A stretch of DNA of 64,000 nucleotides, taken from contig NC_037596.1 of the NCBI RefSeq assembly GCF_003073045.1, forward strand, positions 6,405,416-6,469,415. Reading direction: 5' to 3'. How positions within the stretch are numbered: the stretch's first letter is position 1; the number at the start of each line of letters is the position of its first letter. The translations under genes were made by a program, and so were the position numbers. A model generated the notes under the pieces. The model ran no database searches. It worked only from the letters and a program-made list of their open reading frames with translations, and had not been told where the DNA came from. Source of the stretch: Pomacea canaliculata (lineage: Eukaryota > Mollusca > Gastropoda > Architaenioglossa > Ampullariidae). Below, piece after piece: positions 12,001 through 23,185 of this stretch.

Positions 12001-15000
12001 AACCCTGCAAAGTGCGGTGCATTGCAACGTGATAATAACCCGTACACGTGGAGGTATGGTGTCACGCGCAACGCACAGTAGAGAGATGACATCACAGTGC
12101 GTGCAAGAAAAGGAACATCACAAGGAGCACCTGTGAGTGCTGCCACAATATCGTGAATGGCCGTATGAGTTGCACTTGCGCGAGAATCAGTTCAGATATG
12201 TGCACTGTTGTGCATCACAGTTGTCATTCAGTAGTTAACGAAATATATAGCTCATACATGTCATAATAATATGGTTGCGAGGACTAGCTCGTGTACACCT
12301 ACATAACGCATCCTTGTATATCCACGAGTCGAAAAACAATAATCGCAAACTGTCGCTCACTACTATGTACAAAGAAAAGCTCTTGTCACTCTTACAGTCA
12401 GTCTACTAGCGAAATGTGACGATTCTGTTAATGGATGAAATTTTTACAACTATCGTGTTTCATATTGCTCGTTACTAATAATGTCACGTATAATCAAGCT
12501 AATCGACATGCACATGCTAATAAAAATGGATAGAAATACAATCCAACCGAGGAATGACAAAAAATTACATTTGCCTCTGATAAGAGGATTAACACTATAT
12601 ATGTATCTAGAAGAGCAAAGGTACAACGAAAAGTAATTTCGTGGTGCTGATTGTGTGCAACTTTGTAACATTTCTTTATTTGATGTCATAATTGCTATAA
12701 CTGTATTGATGTGTGATTCCGGACAATGCACTCCTATACCTATCTACACCGACATTTGCATGTAACGACAGCAAATACACCATCACATTAATACAAAAAT
12801 ACACAACACAACGATTGGTTTTATGAATATGGTGCCGTTTCCCGCCCTAGCACGTCACGTGTTACGCTTATCCTCGAGATATACATGTAGTCCCAGTCAA
12901 AAGTCTGACACAAAGACATCGATACACTGTAAAGATGTGAAGACAACGATACATTATGTTTTGAAATACGGAACTTAAGATGAAACTTTCCATAGGGCAA
13001 AAAGCAAAATCATAAAAAGTTCAGGCATTTGATGAAGTTATCACAGCGAAGACACATGAATACTGAGAACAAAACACAAGGCGACCAGTCCAGGTCAAGG
13101 GACAGAACTGTAAATGCGTATTATGTAAGTGAATGCATTTGAGTATGTGATTTTTTGCTTATTCCCATGAATGAAATAAGTTACTCGTGGTAGAGCTATA
13201 AGCATGCGTATATGACGCCGTATAAATAAAAATTACTTGTTTGTGCAAACTAGAATGAATATTTCCTAGTTGTTGTCTTTGTCAGCAGTCAGCAATGTTT
13301 AATACTTGTAACCTAATCTTTCTTGTATAAAAAAAAACAAAAAAAACTGACAGCCTCAATACTCTGTAACGTAAAACTCCAACTATTTTGGCTGTCTTCC
13401 AGTAATCACAGAATATCAAAGTCTCATTGGCAACGAGACCCCTTACAAATGCCTTTTATTTAACGGCCACTGAAATTGATTGATGGCTGCCAACAACTCC
13501 TGCTAAGTTTACTGACGTGAATTTAGTATTCTGATCAATTTTGCCCTTAAATGAGTGTCAGAAACGATTGGGTGTACCTGGTTCTTAATTTTAGTTTTGT
13601 AAATCGTGCTTTGGCCATCATTTTGAGAGTTATGTGAAATCTTAAAGTATGCCCTAGGGCATTTGGGATGACATATATTTTCCTAAGAATCGCAAGCCCG
13701 TGAAAAATTGTTCACTTTTATTATATATTCAATGCAACTTTTTTTTCTTTTAAAGAATAATCAGTAAAAAAAAATTAATAGCAGACGTGCCCTCCACTCC
13801 CCCACACAAATGAATGCATATGCATAAATACACGCAGATACACTTTATGAGGACGAAAAGGAAAAAAGTGTATCCACTAGGAACACACAACTATTTTTCA
13901 GAAGTGACAGGTTCAAGCGCTCCCTCGCATGTAACAGCTTTTCATCCCTTGGAGACCCAGCTGTCAGTTCAAAGGCCTCAGTTAAAGCCATTGACGGAGG
14001 AAGAAAATACTCTTTTTTTGGAACCTGTCCTCGCTGACCCATGAGAAGAAGTGGCGGCTGGTGTGCTTGCCTCCTAGCCAAAAAAGAACTGTTCTGCTCC
14101 TGACTGAGCAGGCGATGCTTTTGGAGAAGCAGACGCTGCAGCAACAGTCTGCTACACAAGCCTTGCCAACTTTGCCACATTACCGCAGGCTCAACAAGAT
14201 CATCAACTCAGACAGCAGCCTGCACTAGTCTTACAGGCGCTAAAACATCAGTGTCCGTCACATCCGAAAGAAAGAGTAAGAAATCAGCAGCCCTGACAGC
14301 CAGTAAATGGTGCCGGACAACAGATTCCTCCTCCGGAGCTTGGCCCGACCTATCCTCCAGAAAGGATGCATTACTGGCAGCCCAGAACCACGCCCACGCT
14401 GACCACACCGAGAGTGGAGGTTGAGAAAGGACCTGCAGTCACAGCGAGCACTCCTTTACCACCCATATGGCCAGCGTTGAGCGGCCAGGATTATGGTTTG
14501 ACATTTCTGTCTGTTGTGATGCACTCCTCCCCGCCAAGAAATGAAGCTGCTTAATCCTCTGAAATTCCTTTGCTTTTCCATCCTAGAAGAAGCTTACCTG
14601 CGAAGAGCACTTCTCTTTTGTATATTTCGAGCTAGTCATCAACTGTTTCTGGAGAAATATAGTACTATATTTAATCGACAAAGAACGTTTTAATAATTTT
14701 GCAGCGACCGCCATCTGCTGTTATGTTGATTTAAAAGAAAAATACAGCTAAAAAGTGAAGAACAAAGAACCCAAAATCAGTATGATCAGTAATCTCCGTT
14801 TAGACTAAACAGTCGATGAAAATACTTTTCCTTTGTGGATTAGAACCTCCCAGAAAACCGTGCCAACGTTTTGGTCAGATAAAGTATCTCTTACAGATAT
14901 TTTTTTTTAGACTTTTAGCTACATTTTGTTATACCTATGAAGCATTTTGCAATCTCTGTTTTAACAGTTTCCGACGATTGTTCAACATTTCTTGATAACA

Positions 15001-18000
15001 TTGTTTTCTATTCTGTGATGTTTGACAGAATCTTAAATAATTATATATTTTATAGACAGAGGAACTTTGACAATTTTGATTAGGCATAGCATGGTCTGTA
15101 TGCTCTTAAAGACCACTGAGATACTTCAAGCTGGCAAATTACGAGATACGCTAACTAGTGAAGACAAACGGGCCGTGAAGATGTAGTTGAAATCCTTTAA
15201 CCTGACTTCCCCATTTCTACAACTATCACACTATAACGTTGTCAGGTAATTGATGCAGTTCAGCTTCATCTTCTCCCTGATATATGTTTTATTCCTGAAA
15301 ACTGACAGTAAAAGACCTTTTGCATTTTGTTGTATTTGCTCTGACCAGCCAGAACTTTTCTTATATTATGATTTCTAAATTGTACATGCTTTCACGATTA
15401 TTTTTACCTTTTTGTAGTTCCCTCCAAGCTTGTTTCGTTGTTTAACAAGCTTTTCTCATGAGGCAGAAATGAGACTGTGTTTATATGTGCGTACTGTGTG
15501 TGTGCCTGGGTGTTTACATCCGTGTTTGTAATTGTGTTTTCCTTTCGTGGACTAGAGGGAAACCGCCATCAAAACATTTTAATTTAGTTAGCCGAAAAAA
15601 GTAGTTTTGGCCGAAAACAAGAACAAAGACTCAAAACTGTTCAGGTCTGACTTTAGCCTTTGTTATTCCAGTGCCGCCACCTCCGCCTCGTGTTGGTACC
15701 GGGCCTTTGAGGCCTGGTCAGCCTCAGCCCGCACATGCTCCCATTGGAGTGCATGCTCATCACGTGCAGTCAGCGCCACAGACCTATGTCGCTCAGCACG
15801 TGGCGCCGGCGATGCATAGTGCTCAGGCTATGGGCCCCTCTCCTCACTCCTACAGCCAGCAGCAGCCGCCGGCCTATTCCTCCCATGGCGGTTGGGGGTC
15901 CTACTCTCCCGCAGCTTCTGACACAGGAAGTCCTCACGACATTTTTTCCAGTCGCTTTAATGTCCAGGCCTTCCAGCACGGCTATATTCAGGTACAGTCT
16001 CATCATATTTCTTCTTTTCTTACGCAAAACATCTTGTTTTAAGACTTTTTGTTATTTGTTGTTGTTGTTGTTTGTTGTTGTTGTGTTGGTGGTGGTGGTG
16101 CGCAAGCAGCAGCTCTATTCTGCTTTCCCCTGATGCCCATAAAGGCTTGAGGGAGGCAGCTCTCCGCATTTTTGTATTTCTGCTTGATTTATTGCGTTTT
16201 TGGTGTCCATTGTATAGGTCAGTGCTTTTTCTTTGTGTCGTCGATGTGCAGGACTGTACGTTTTCATAAGAAACAATGACTTTCTGAGGTGGAGATCTGC
16301 CCTGTAGCAAATCCCACTCTTGGTTTATATTAGAGGACGTAATCCTGCACAGCAGTCCAGACAGACTGTTTTTCTTAAAGTATTTTATTTTTTAGCTACA
16401 TTTTTAATGCATTTTTCATATTCCTTTCTCTTTATTGCGTAAGATATTATAGTACTGGTCAGCGGGTATTGCTGAGAGCCAATAATCTTTCTGGCTTTTT
16501 AAAAAGTTGTGATACAGTTGTAGCATTGAAATCACCTGGAATAACGCGTTCAACGTAGATATAATTACTTCAAAAACACACTACGTTTTATTTCTTCTTG
16601 CCCCTTCACTCAAAACTTTACGCCAAACATAAGCATTTAGCATGTCCCGTTAGGAAACATCAAAAGTACAAGTTTTTCTCATTTCACTGAATACGCTTGA
16701 ATGAAATAAGTAATAGATTGAAAGAGAAGAGCCATCGGTAGAAAGCAACCCGGGAAATGAAAGATCGTGGCTAGTTATTAATAATCACATTCACTCATAA
16801 GCATTCTGGCAAAATTAAATAAAATCTACTTTTCTTTCTTTTCTTTTCATCATTCCGTTGTAATTCTTTTTTTCAATTATTTGCTTATTATGGGAAAATT
16901 AGGCATTTGTGACGACACTGGTGCCTCCAACCCAATCACCGGGCTCAGGCACATGGGGGGCAGGAGAGTGGGGACAGGTTGGCTTCAACATGAACGCTGC
17001 AGTTCCGGCTACTACACTTCCCCAGACGACAACCACCACGCCTTCTCATATGATCGCTGTGAACCCAGCTGGCATCCAGGCAGGTTTTTACATTGGTCCA
17101 AATCCGAAGAGTTTGGATCCCACCAAACAGAATCGCCCGAAGCCCACAACGCAAATTATCGAGGTATTCGCTTTATTTGCATGTTATGTAATTTATTTCA
17201 GAGTGAATTAGCGTCTATTTTGTCTACCTCTTCTTGTCTATACTCTGTTTAATACACTTAATACAGCTGAATATGATCTGTAGCGGCCATAACAAAGCTG
17301 TTTCACGTCCGCCTTTTCCAGGCTAGCTTTCTCACTTTCCTTTCTGCTTATCTCCGTTTAGAATACTATTATAGTAAATTTAAAGTGTATTTTTAATATG
17401 GTGTTAAAGATGATAAATATAATGAGAATGATGAATGTTTGAACGAGATAATGCAAATCAGGGATATTATTCAAATAAACAAGACATATCCAAAGAAGAA
17501 ACTCGATGAAGTGGTTCTGTCAGCAGATCATGAAATTCTGACAGAAACATATTGTCAGTCAATTTGTTTGTGGTGTTTGGTGGTGGTCTATATAAATACA
17601 TAAGATGAACTTCTCGTCTGGCAACGATAATCTTGCATTAACAAATTCAAATGACGAGTGTAAAAAAAAAGTGTTAAACACAAGGTGACTCATGAGATTT
17701 TTTAAAGATCACAGCAATCCCACCTCCTCGATTGGCACGGGGGAAGGACGGTATACTGTGGTTAGCTGGGGTCACATCAACAAAGACACTCTCATCACTA
17801 CGATCTCTGAGACACTTTTCAGTCAAGAACATAATGTCCAGATCATTGTCACTGATGAACTCCGCGATCTGAGTTCTCTTCTGTGCTTGCCGGTTGGATG
17901 GGACAGACTGGGCGTTAAAATGCGCGATATGGAGGTGTGGGGGAGAGGAAGGAGAAGTACGTTTCCTATTGCTTAACCTCAATGAATGAACATTTGATGT

Positions 18001-20934
18001 GTTCTTTACGCTAGACTCTGTTGATACGAGTAACAGTCACTGGTATTAGCTTGTAACAATTCACAGTTTACTCACTTCTTGTTTCAAAGAAGTCTGACTT
18101 GTAGTCCCTCCACTAATAACACAGATCTGTTTCTGTTTGCGACATCCCACACGATGCATGCGAACACGTGGGAGTTGGTAGCCGATACCAATACTTCTGA
18201 CGGCGTGGCAACAACAGGCTCAGAGTGATCGGTAGAAATTGACAAAAGCTGATTTCCTGTGTAAGAGAGAATCCGATGTGGCACAAAGGCACTAGAAACG
18301 TACTGTGTTTCGCAAATATTTTTCTCATCAAAAACATTTTGCAAAACAACTATATTATTTGTATTTTTCGTGGATCTGCGTCACAATATTCTTTGCATGT
18401 TGTGTTTTTGAGAATACTCTGTTAGTGATATTACAGTAAAAATAAAGAAAGTTTTAACTGCAGACCATACATCAAGGAAGTGCTGCAGACTTAGCTGGTG
18501 GGTTCTTTGGAAATACTCCTCCTCCACCTACAACAACAACACCACCCCTGCCAGGCAGAGATGGCAATCACATGGCTGGGTGGTTAGGATTCAATGGTGA
18601 TCAACCCACGGAGCCACCTGCATCTAAAGCTAGGAATGAAGTCAGTAACCAAGGGTATGCAACGATCTTCCACGACTTCAATAATTCTTTTCTTTCTCTT
18701 TTTCTGTTGGTATGTCTATTTTCTTTCTGCCTGTCTATCGTTTATTTATTTTTTTTATTTTTTTTTTGACACTGCTACTTATACCAAAGTGCTTAGCAAA
18801 GCTCATTAATACTTCTATTTTTCTCACTTACTAATTGCACAGTTGGATAAATACACATTATAAGGCGTCCTTCTGTCCTTCATTTTAACTTCCAAAATTT
18901 CATCCGCAATATTACCGACATCCCTATCTTATCTCTCTAAAATTTCCGGTGCTGATTCTGTTGACCGTTAATTTGTCTCCTTTGAGTTTGTTCCTTATTT
19001 TTGTACGACTAGCACCCCCGACTTAGCCATCAGGGACTGACGTGTTGGTTACATGAAATTAATGTCAAAAAGAAAGATTGCGACGAAAGAACATCGTATA
19101 CGGACAACCACAATCCTATGAAAGACAGTCAATGTTAGTCCATCTTCAAACCCCCTCATTTCTTGCTACGCGATTCCTGTTTGCGTTTTTTATATTTGTC
19201 TTTTATTAATCATGAGACCAGTTGTTTGTCCTTCTTATGTTGTCCGTGTTTCGTTCTTGTCTCAAGCTTCGGAGTATGCGCAATTTAAATCAGGCCATCA
19301 TCATCATCATCATCATCATCCATCATCATCATCCATCATCCATCATCCATCATCCATCATGGTAAAATGTGAGTGCACAATAAAACGCTGTTCAAAGACT
19401 TTCCTTACTAGATTATTTAATACCCGAGTCGGATCAATTAACATGTTATGGATAAGACCAACCAATTCTTCGGCAAAAACATTTTTATAATTGGAAAGAA
19501 GGTATTATTTTGTGATTTGTATTACATTGTAGTATAGTGTGTGTGTTTAACTACAGTGTACATAACAGTAGCAGTGAAATGCTACCTTCCTAGCACTTGC
19601 TCTTATCCATGAAGGTAGTTCAGCAAGTCTCTCACACACGCGCACACACACTAAACAAACACATGGGGATTGGAATCAAAGGCTGATAGTTGTTATTGGC
19701 AAAAATAGAAATGAAGCATAAAAAGTTTTGTTTCCTTGAGTTAAAAAGTCTTTAATAAATTCATAAGAAATATCTTGCTATAACTCAGTTTGAAATATTC
19801 GCTATTCTTTTACATTCTGCCAGTAAAATCAGTAACATTTATAATATCAAAGACTATTATACTACCCGTGTCTTATATTGTACTGTCCATGTGGATCTAT
19901 GAGCACCTTTCATTCCTACAAAATGATACAGAAGACATTTATATTTAAGACACTCTTCATTCTAATTTCTTCACAAAGTAAATATTTATTGTAATTTACA
20001 GTAAATATTTAATTTATCTATGTTTATTGATCCTTAATTAAGGAAAGAGGCACCTTTGTATATTTCAGCCTTTTTTTCAGCAACATGTATACACAACGTA
20101 TTATGTGTATTTTAAGTCTTCACGTAATTTTTTTCAGTTTTCAGTCTTTCTTCCCTGTGCCGGGTGTAGACGCACAAAACACTAACCAGGTGTCTACAGG
20201 GACAGGACAGGTATGTGTACACTCAACCCTGACCTATTCCGACAACCACAAGACTCTAAACGCAGATAGATGGTCAAAACGTTTCACATTTATCTAGTGT
20301 ACGAATGTAGACAGTTAAGGTTCACTGCCACTTTAATATTAAGGTTACTTATGACTAAAGGTGGGTCTTTTTTAAAATAAAGTCGATATTATGTCCAGTA
20401 TATTACTACTACTAATCATAATCATAATCATAAATGAAAAATTTGTAAAGCGCACACTGACAATTCTAAGGAGCATGCCCTTGGAGTTTAAACATGAACC
20501 AAACATGCACAGCATAGGAGGGATAGGAAAACAAACTAATAACATATGAACTATAAAAGAATAAACAAACGAAGAATAAAATGATATACAGAAAATAAGT
20601 TACACCTAGGTCTCAATAGTTTTGGTTGTGTGTCCCCCACCGCCGAAGGCGGACTCAAAGCGCTGCGCACTCACTTTCACATATTCCCCTCTTACATCAC
20701 CAAGCCAAGGCAGAGCGAACCTCTTTAACAGCGAGATGGGAAAAATATTGACTACACTTGTGCTTTCACAGTGCTTTAACTTTTTTCTCTCTTAATTTAC
20801 AGAACAGCGCAGGGAAGACTAGCTCGCAGACTGTGCAAAATGCCCTCAGCACCCTACTCCAGAATCTGAAAGGCAACCCGCAGCTGCTGAGCTCTGTGCT
20901 GTCACAGCTCGGCTCGCAGCCAGTCAGGAAGTAG
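6002..20934 (+). CDS. Secreted cysteine-free Pro/Gln/His/Thr-rich protein, eight exons, complete
   Basis: Exons 6002-6044, 6765-7001, 10381-10557, 15672-15991, 16903-17163, 18464-18654, 20138-20210 and 20803-20934. Phases run 1-1-1-0-0-2-0 and the sum is 1434 bases, giving 477 residues. Exon 1 plus the start of exon 2 form a signal peptide (MAKGRFVFIWLQFS, then AFVPAMA, likely cut before YLWNHQQ). The mature chain has no Cys and no folded domain I recognise. Exons 2-4 are rich in P, Q and H (PPPPPR, AHHVQSAP, SYSQQQPPAY) with a loose repeat, MHSPQ in exon 2 and MHSAQ in exon 4. Exons 5-6 carry Thr/Pro runs (TTTTTP, TPPPPTTTTPPLP) suited to O-glycosylation, plus Gly/Trp stretches. Exon 8 ends in a likely amphipathic helix (VQNALSTLLQNLKG, then QLLSSVLSQLG). 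Such composition fits an extracellular matrix, shell-matrix or mucus protein; that is inference. The function is unknown. Confidence 0.82.
7002..10380 (+). other. Intron 2 of the secreted-protein gene
   Basis: 3.4 kb of AT-rich sequence with poly-T runs and short CT/CA tracts near 8941-8961. I found no exon in phase 1 with usable splice sites and no identifiable element. Confidence 0.5.
11276..12041. mobile_element. Possible non-autonomous DNA transposon with inverted ends
   Basis: The 22 bases at 11276-11297 recur in inverted form at 12020-12041 with two differences; the shared core is TCACGTTGCAATG. Further in, both sides carry GC-rich blocks with similar words (CTTGC, AAGG, GGCCCCT), so the inverted similarity may extend over about 130 bases. 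There is no transposase between them. It lies in intron 3 of the secreted-protein gene. The superfamily cannot be set, and I see no convincing target-site duplication. Confidence 0.4.
13902..14495 (+). pseudogene. Stop-bearing extra exon of the secreted-protein gene
   Basis: This stretch has a good acceptor before it (TATTTTTCAG) and a weak GTTTGA donor after it. It is 594 bases long, an exact multiple of three, and phase 1 at both ends like exons 2 and 3. Read in that phase, one frame runs through its whole length with the gene's composition: SSAPSHVTAFHPLETQLSVQ, later LPQAQQDHQLRQQPALVLQA, later IPPPELGPTYPPERMHYWQP and TPLPPIWPALSGQDY. MHYWQPRTTP resembles ASYWQHETPAP in exon 2. The frame holds four stops (14042 TGA, 14075 TAG, 14105 TGA, 14294 TGA) but no net shift. 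It also holds the only Cys codons associated with this gene. Skipping it leaves the protein intact. Using it would end the protein 47 codons into this exon. It is either a recently lost exon or a poison exon. Confidence 0.65.
14496..15671 (+). other. Rest of intron 3 of the secreted-protein gene
   Basis: AT-rich intron sequence. I see no further exon-like frame or repeat here. Confidence 0.4.
16048..16105. repeat. (GTT)n/(GGT)n simple repeat
   Basis: GTT and then GGT triplets inside intron 4 of the secreted-protein gene. Confidence 0.85.
17674..17985 (-). mobile_element. LINE endonuclease-domain fragment
   Basis: The minus strand reads HIAHFNAQSV, then KRTQIAEFISDNDLDIMFLTE, then FPRANRGGGIAVIFKKS. 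This is the start of the AP-type endonuclease of CR1/Jockey-like non-LTR elements (N-A-S/Q-S at the first metal site, D-I-x-x-L-T-E at the second, then R-G-G-G-x-A). It stops after about 100 codons. A further piece up to about 18340 (HRILSYTGNQLLSIS) may be the element's upstream region. It sits in intron 5 of the secreted-protein gene, in opposite orientation. Confidence 0.8.
19180..19360 (+). repeat. LINE-tail remnant followed by (ATC)n microsatellite
   Basis: GTTGTCCGTGTTTCGTTCTTG near 19239 matches the 3' tail at 63570-63600 (CTGTCCATGTTTCGTTCTTG), and both are followed by a CAAGC- or TAAGC-like word. From 19296 it runs into a CATCAT microsatellite. It lies inside intron 6 of the secreted-protein gene. 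Confidence 0.6.
20405..20625 (-). repeat. LINE 3' tail, same family as 63430-63665
   Basis: On the minus strand this stretch follows the sequence at 63430-63665 nearly end to end. On the plus strand it has ATTTGTAAAGCGCAC, CTAAGGAGCATGC, AACTATAAAAGAATAAACAA and AAGAATAAAATGATATAC in the order seen in the reverse complement of 63430-63665. A (TAATCA)-like tail precedes it. It lies in intron 7 of the secreted-protein gene. Confidence 0.75.
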
Positions 20935-21395
20935 TTGCCACTCTTCAAAAGAGAACCAGCTTAAATGGATGGTAAGAATGGATAATTATAGAATTGCGTC
21001 AAAAAGCCGTTATACAATAAGAAGATGAATGATTCATTTAAGTCCGCTTCTTATTTAGGCCATTAAAATCATATAAACAAACCGTTCTCGGAGAGTGAAA
21101 AAAAAAAAAAAAAACTGTAGCTGTGGACTTTAATTCATTAAATTCATTAAATTTCCGATAATCAAGCTGTCATTATTGGTTTATAAACTCTGTCTACTTG
21201 CCTTTTTTCTTTTTCTTTTTTAATTATTTTATTTTGCATTTTCTCCCTTGCCATCTACTTTAAAGGTTTAAACTGCAACATATAAACTATATCTCCACAG
21301 ACACCTTACACAGCAGCACTCAACACTAAACAAACACGCATCACAGGTAAAGATTAAACATAAACTGACAACAGGGGAACATCACATGTAACCCG
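20935..21395 (+). other. Probable 3' UTR with UTR introns
   Basis: A GATG|GTAAGA donor at about 20971 and a TTTAAAG acceptor near 21265 suggest that the secreted-protein transcript continues into a spliced 3' UTR. The evidence is only the splice-like words; no coding frame is present. Confidence 0.3.
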
Positions 21396-21660
21396 ATCGT
21401 AGGTGAATAAGTCTCAACATTCCGAGACGTGAAATTCCCTCCACCACCGCACCTCCACCCGGTTCGCATTGCTATTACCGGTTGTCTAGCGAGTCGGAAC
21501 GATGCCAGGGACCCACTGGGACCCACTGGGACCCACGGTGTAGCTCGCTCCGAAGCTCCGTTTCTCGCTAGACATGGGTATTGCGGACGGTTCCCACAGT
21601 TCAGCCCAACGCGGTCCGGAGACAAGCGAAACGGAGAGGCAAACAGTTGCAATAAGACAA
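21395..21660. repeat. GC-rich block with inverted arms and a triple 10-base repeat
   Basis: This patch is much richer in G+C and CpG than its surroundings. GTCTAGCGAG near 21483 is inverted as CTCGCTAGAC near 21563. Between the arms, GGGACCCACT occurs three times in a row from 21508. It may be a foldback element. I see no gene in it. Confidence 0.45.
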
Positions 21661-22600
21661 AGTAACGCAAAATAATATATTTACATTTTGTTTTAATATT
21701 TACATCGTGTGATCATCTTCTGCTAACACTTATTAACAAGCTAAGTTGCTAGTTGCTCATTGTAACTTTATTTTAAGAATAGTTTATTTTGGTCTGACCA
21801 TTGCAGTAAATGTTAATTTTTCAATCCTTTTTATCTTTGGCTATTTTATCTTAAGTTGTAAATCAGTTTTCTATTTTTAAACAAATATTTTTCGCTTGTC
21901 TCCGAACTTCGTTTGCGCTGAGATGTGCTCGGTTAACGTTTTTTTTCCCCCTCACTCGAAAGTGAGCACATCGTTATGTTCATTAGTCTCTGTTGTTTTC
22001 AAACAACTTTTGAAGTCGTTGATGTCATTTTCTTTTATCTTCGACCTGTGATGCGTCCCTGACACTACCTATGTGTTAAGTCATTACTGTATTCCTTGTC
22101 CAACAGCTCATGAAGTGACATGCGAATATCTTGGCTTTCAGATATCTTCTTCAGTGAAACAACTCCAGCACCCAAAGCAAAATCGTCTTTGACATCGGGA
22201 ACTGGTGAAAAGAGAAGTGTAAAACCTGTGTTTTGTCTGGAAAAGCAAAATGTCATCACTGAAAGAAGTGTGTTCGAAGTAAAATGTAAGCCATGGTGAT
22301 CTGCAATCTTTTCAAGAAACCGCTGTCACTATTTCGGCTCAAACACATTAATGTACATCATAGTTTGTTATACATATTAAATGTGTCACACCCAGAAACT
22401 TGTATTTGTATACTGTAATTCAATCTAAGCAAGTGCTTTGACTAAGATATGCACGAAGATTCATGATTCAACATTGCATATTAAAAAATCTGAGGTTTTC
22501 AAAACTGAGGCCTTTTTTTCTTCATCCTATTCTTTTTACATTTATCACATGAAAGAATACGCTTTGTATCAAATGTCTGCTCCGTGACGTCTCTATAGTC
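21661..22600. other. Gene-free stretch
   Basis: AT-rich DNA. A short inverted pair (GATGTGCTC near 21921 and GAGCACATC near 21964) is the only structure seen. Confidence 0.4.
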
Positions 22601-22787
22601 CAGTGGTTCTTAACCTTGTTTGAGGTACCGAACCCACAAGTTTCATATGCACATTCATTGAACCCTTCTTTAGTGTCATCACGAATTGCCGGTGTGTTTT
22701 GACCTCCGTGGCGGAGGCTCCGCCGAACCCCTGAGACCGACTCACCGAACCCCCAGGGTTCGATCGAATCCCGGTTAAGAACCACTG
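22601..22787. mobile_element. hAT-type MITE with terminal inverted repeats
   Basis: Starts CAGTGGTTCTTAACC and ends GGTTAAGAACCACTG, a perfect 15-base inverted pair of the kind typical of hAT (Charlie-like) elements. The flanking 8-mers CTATAGTC and CTCTAGTA agree at six of eight places, as expected for a decayed hAT target duplication with the TCTAGA-like preference. It is 187 bases long and has no coding content. It is related in end sequence to the hAT relic at 44390-45694. Confidence 0.85.
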
Positions 22788-22944
22788 CTCTAGTAGATGC
22801 GCTGGTAGACAGACTTTTGCACTTAAAAACGCAGTCTCAGGCTTTATGGCAGACGCCGATAATCAATACGATCCACTCATTAATAGATCATACTTACAAA
22901 CCCAAACATGCAAGCTGACAAACACACAAATATAGCTTGGGTGA

Positions 22945-23170
22945 GTGCTGCATGTTATCTTCCTTAATCTCATCAAAGCGTTTTGTCTAGTTAGCAGATG
23001 TCTCTTCACAATACTTCCAAAAATTGCTTGCCCAAATATATTACTCATTCTGATTCAATACTTTCACGATAATATACAAGGGATCGTACAGTTCAACGGC
23101 GTCTCCTCTGAGCCTTTTAGCATCCGAACCAAGGCTGTGCTTGGGCCCCACTGCTCTTCTGGATTTTCTG
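22945..23170 (+). mobile_element. LINE reverse transcriptase core fragment
   Basis: One frame reads FLNLIKAFCLVSR, then LPKIACPNILLILIQYFHDN, then VQFNGVSSEPFSIR. This follows the RT palm order of CR1/Jockey-like elements (F.DL.KAFD.V.R...L.K.G.P...L..I..FH..M...V...G..S.PF.I..GV.QGC). The catalytic Asp of the KAFD motif is Cys here, and the QGC motif is degraded. It ends before the YADD box. A dead relic. Confidence 0.8.
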
Positions 23171-23185
23171 TGCTCTGCTCCTGAT

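Noticed and set aside
13902-14495. Reading the TGA codons of the extra exon as selenocysteine
   Set aside because: One of the four stops is TAG, no SECIS-like hairpin was seen, and the protein is otherwise cysteine-free. Decay is simpler.
17692-17976. Plus-strand 94-codon frame in intron 5
   Set aside because: Antisense shadow of the LINE endonuclease fragment.
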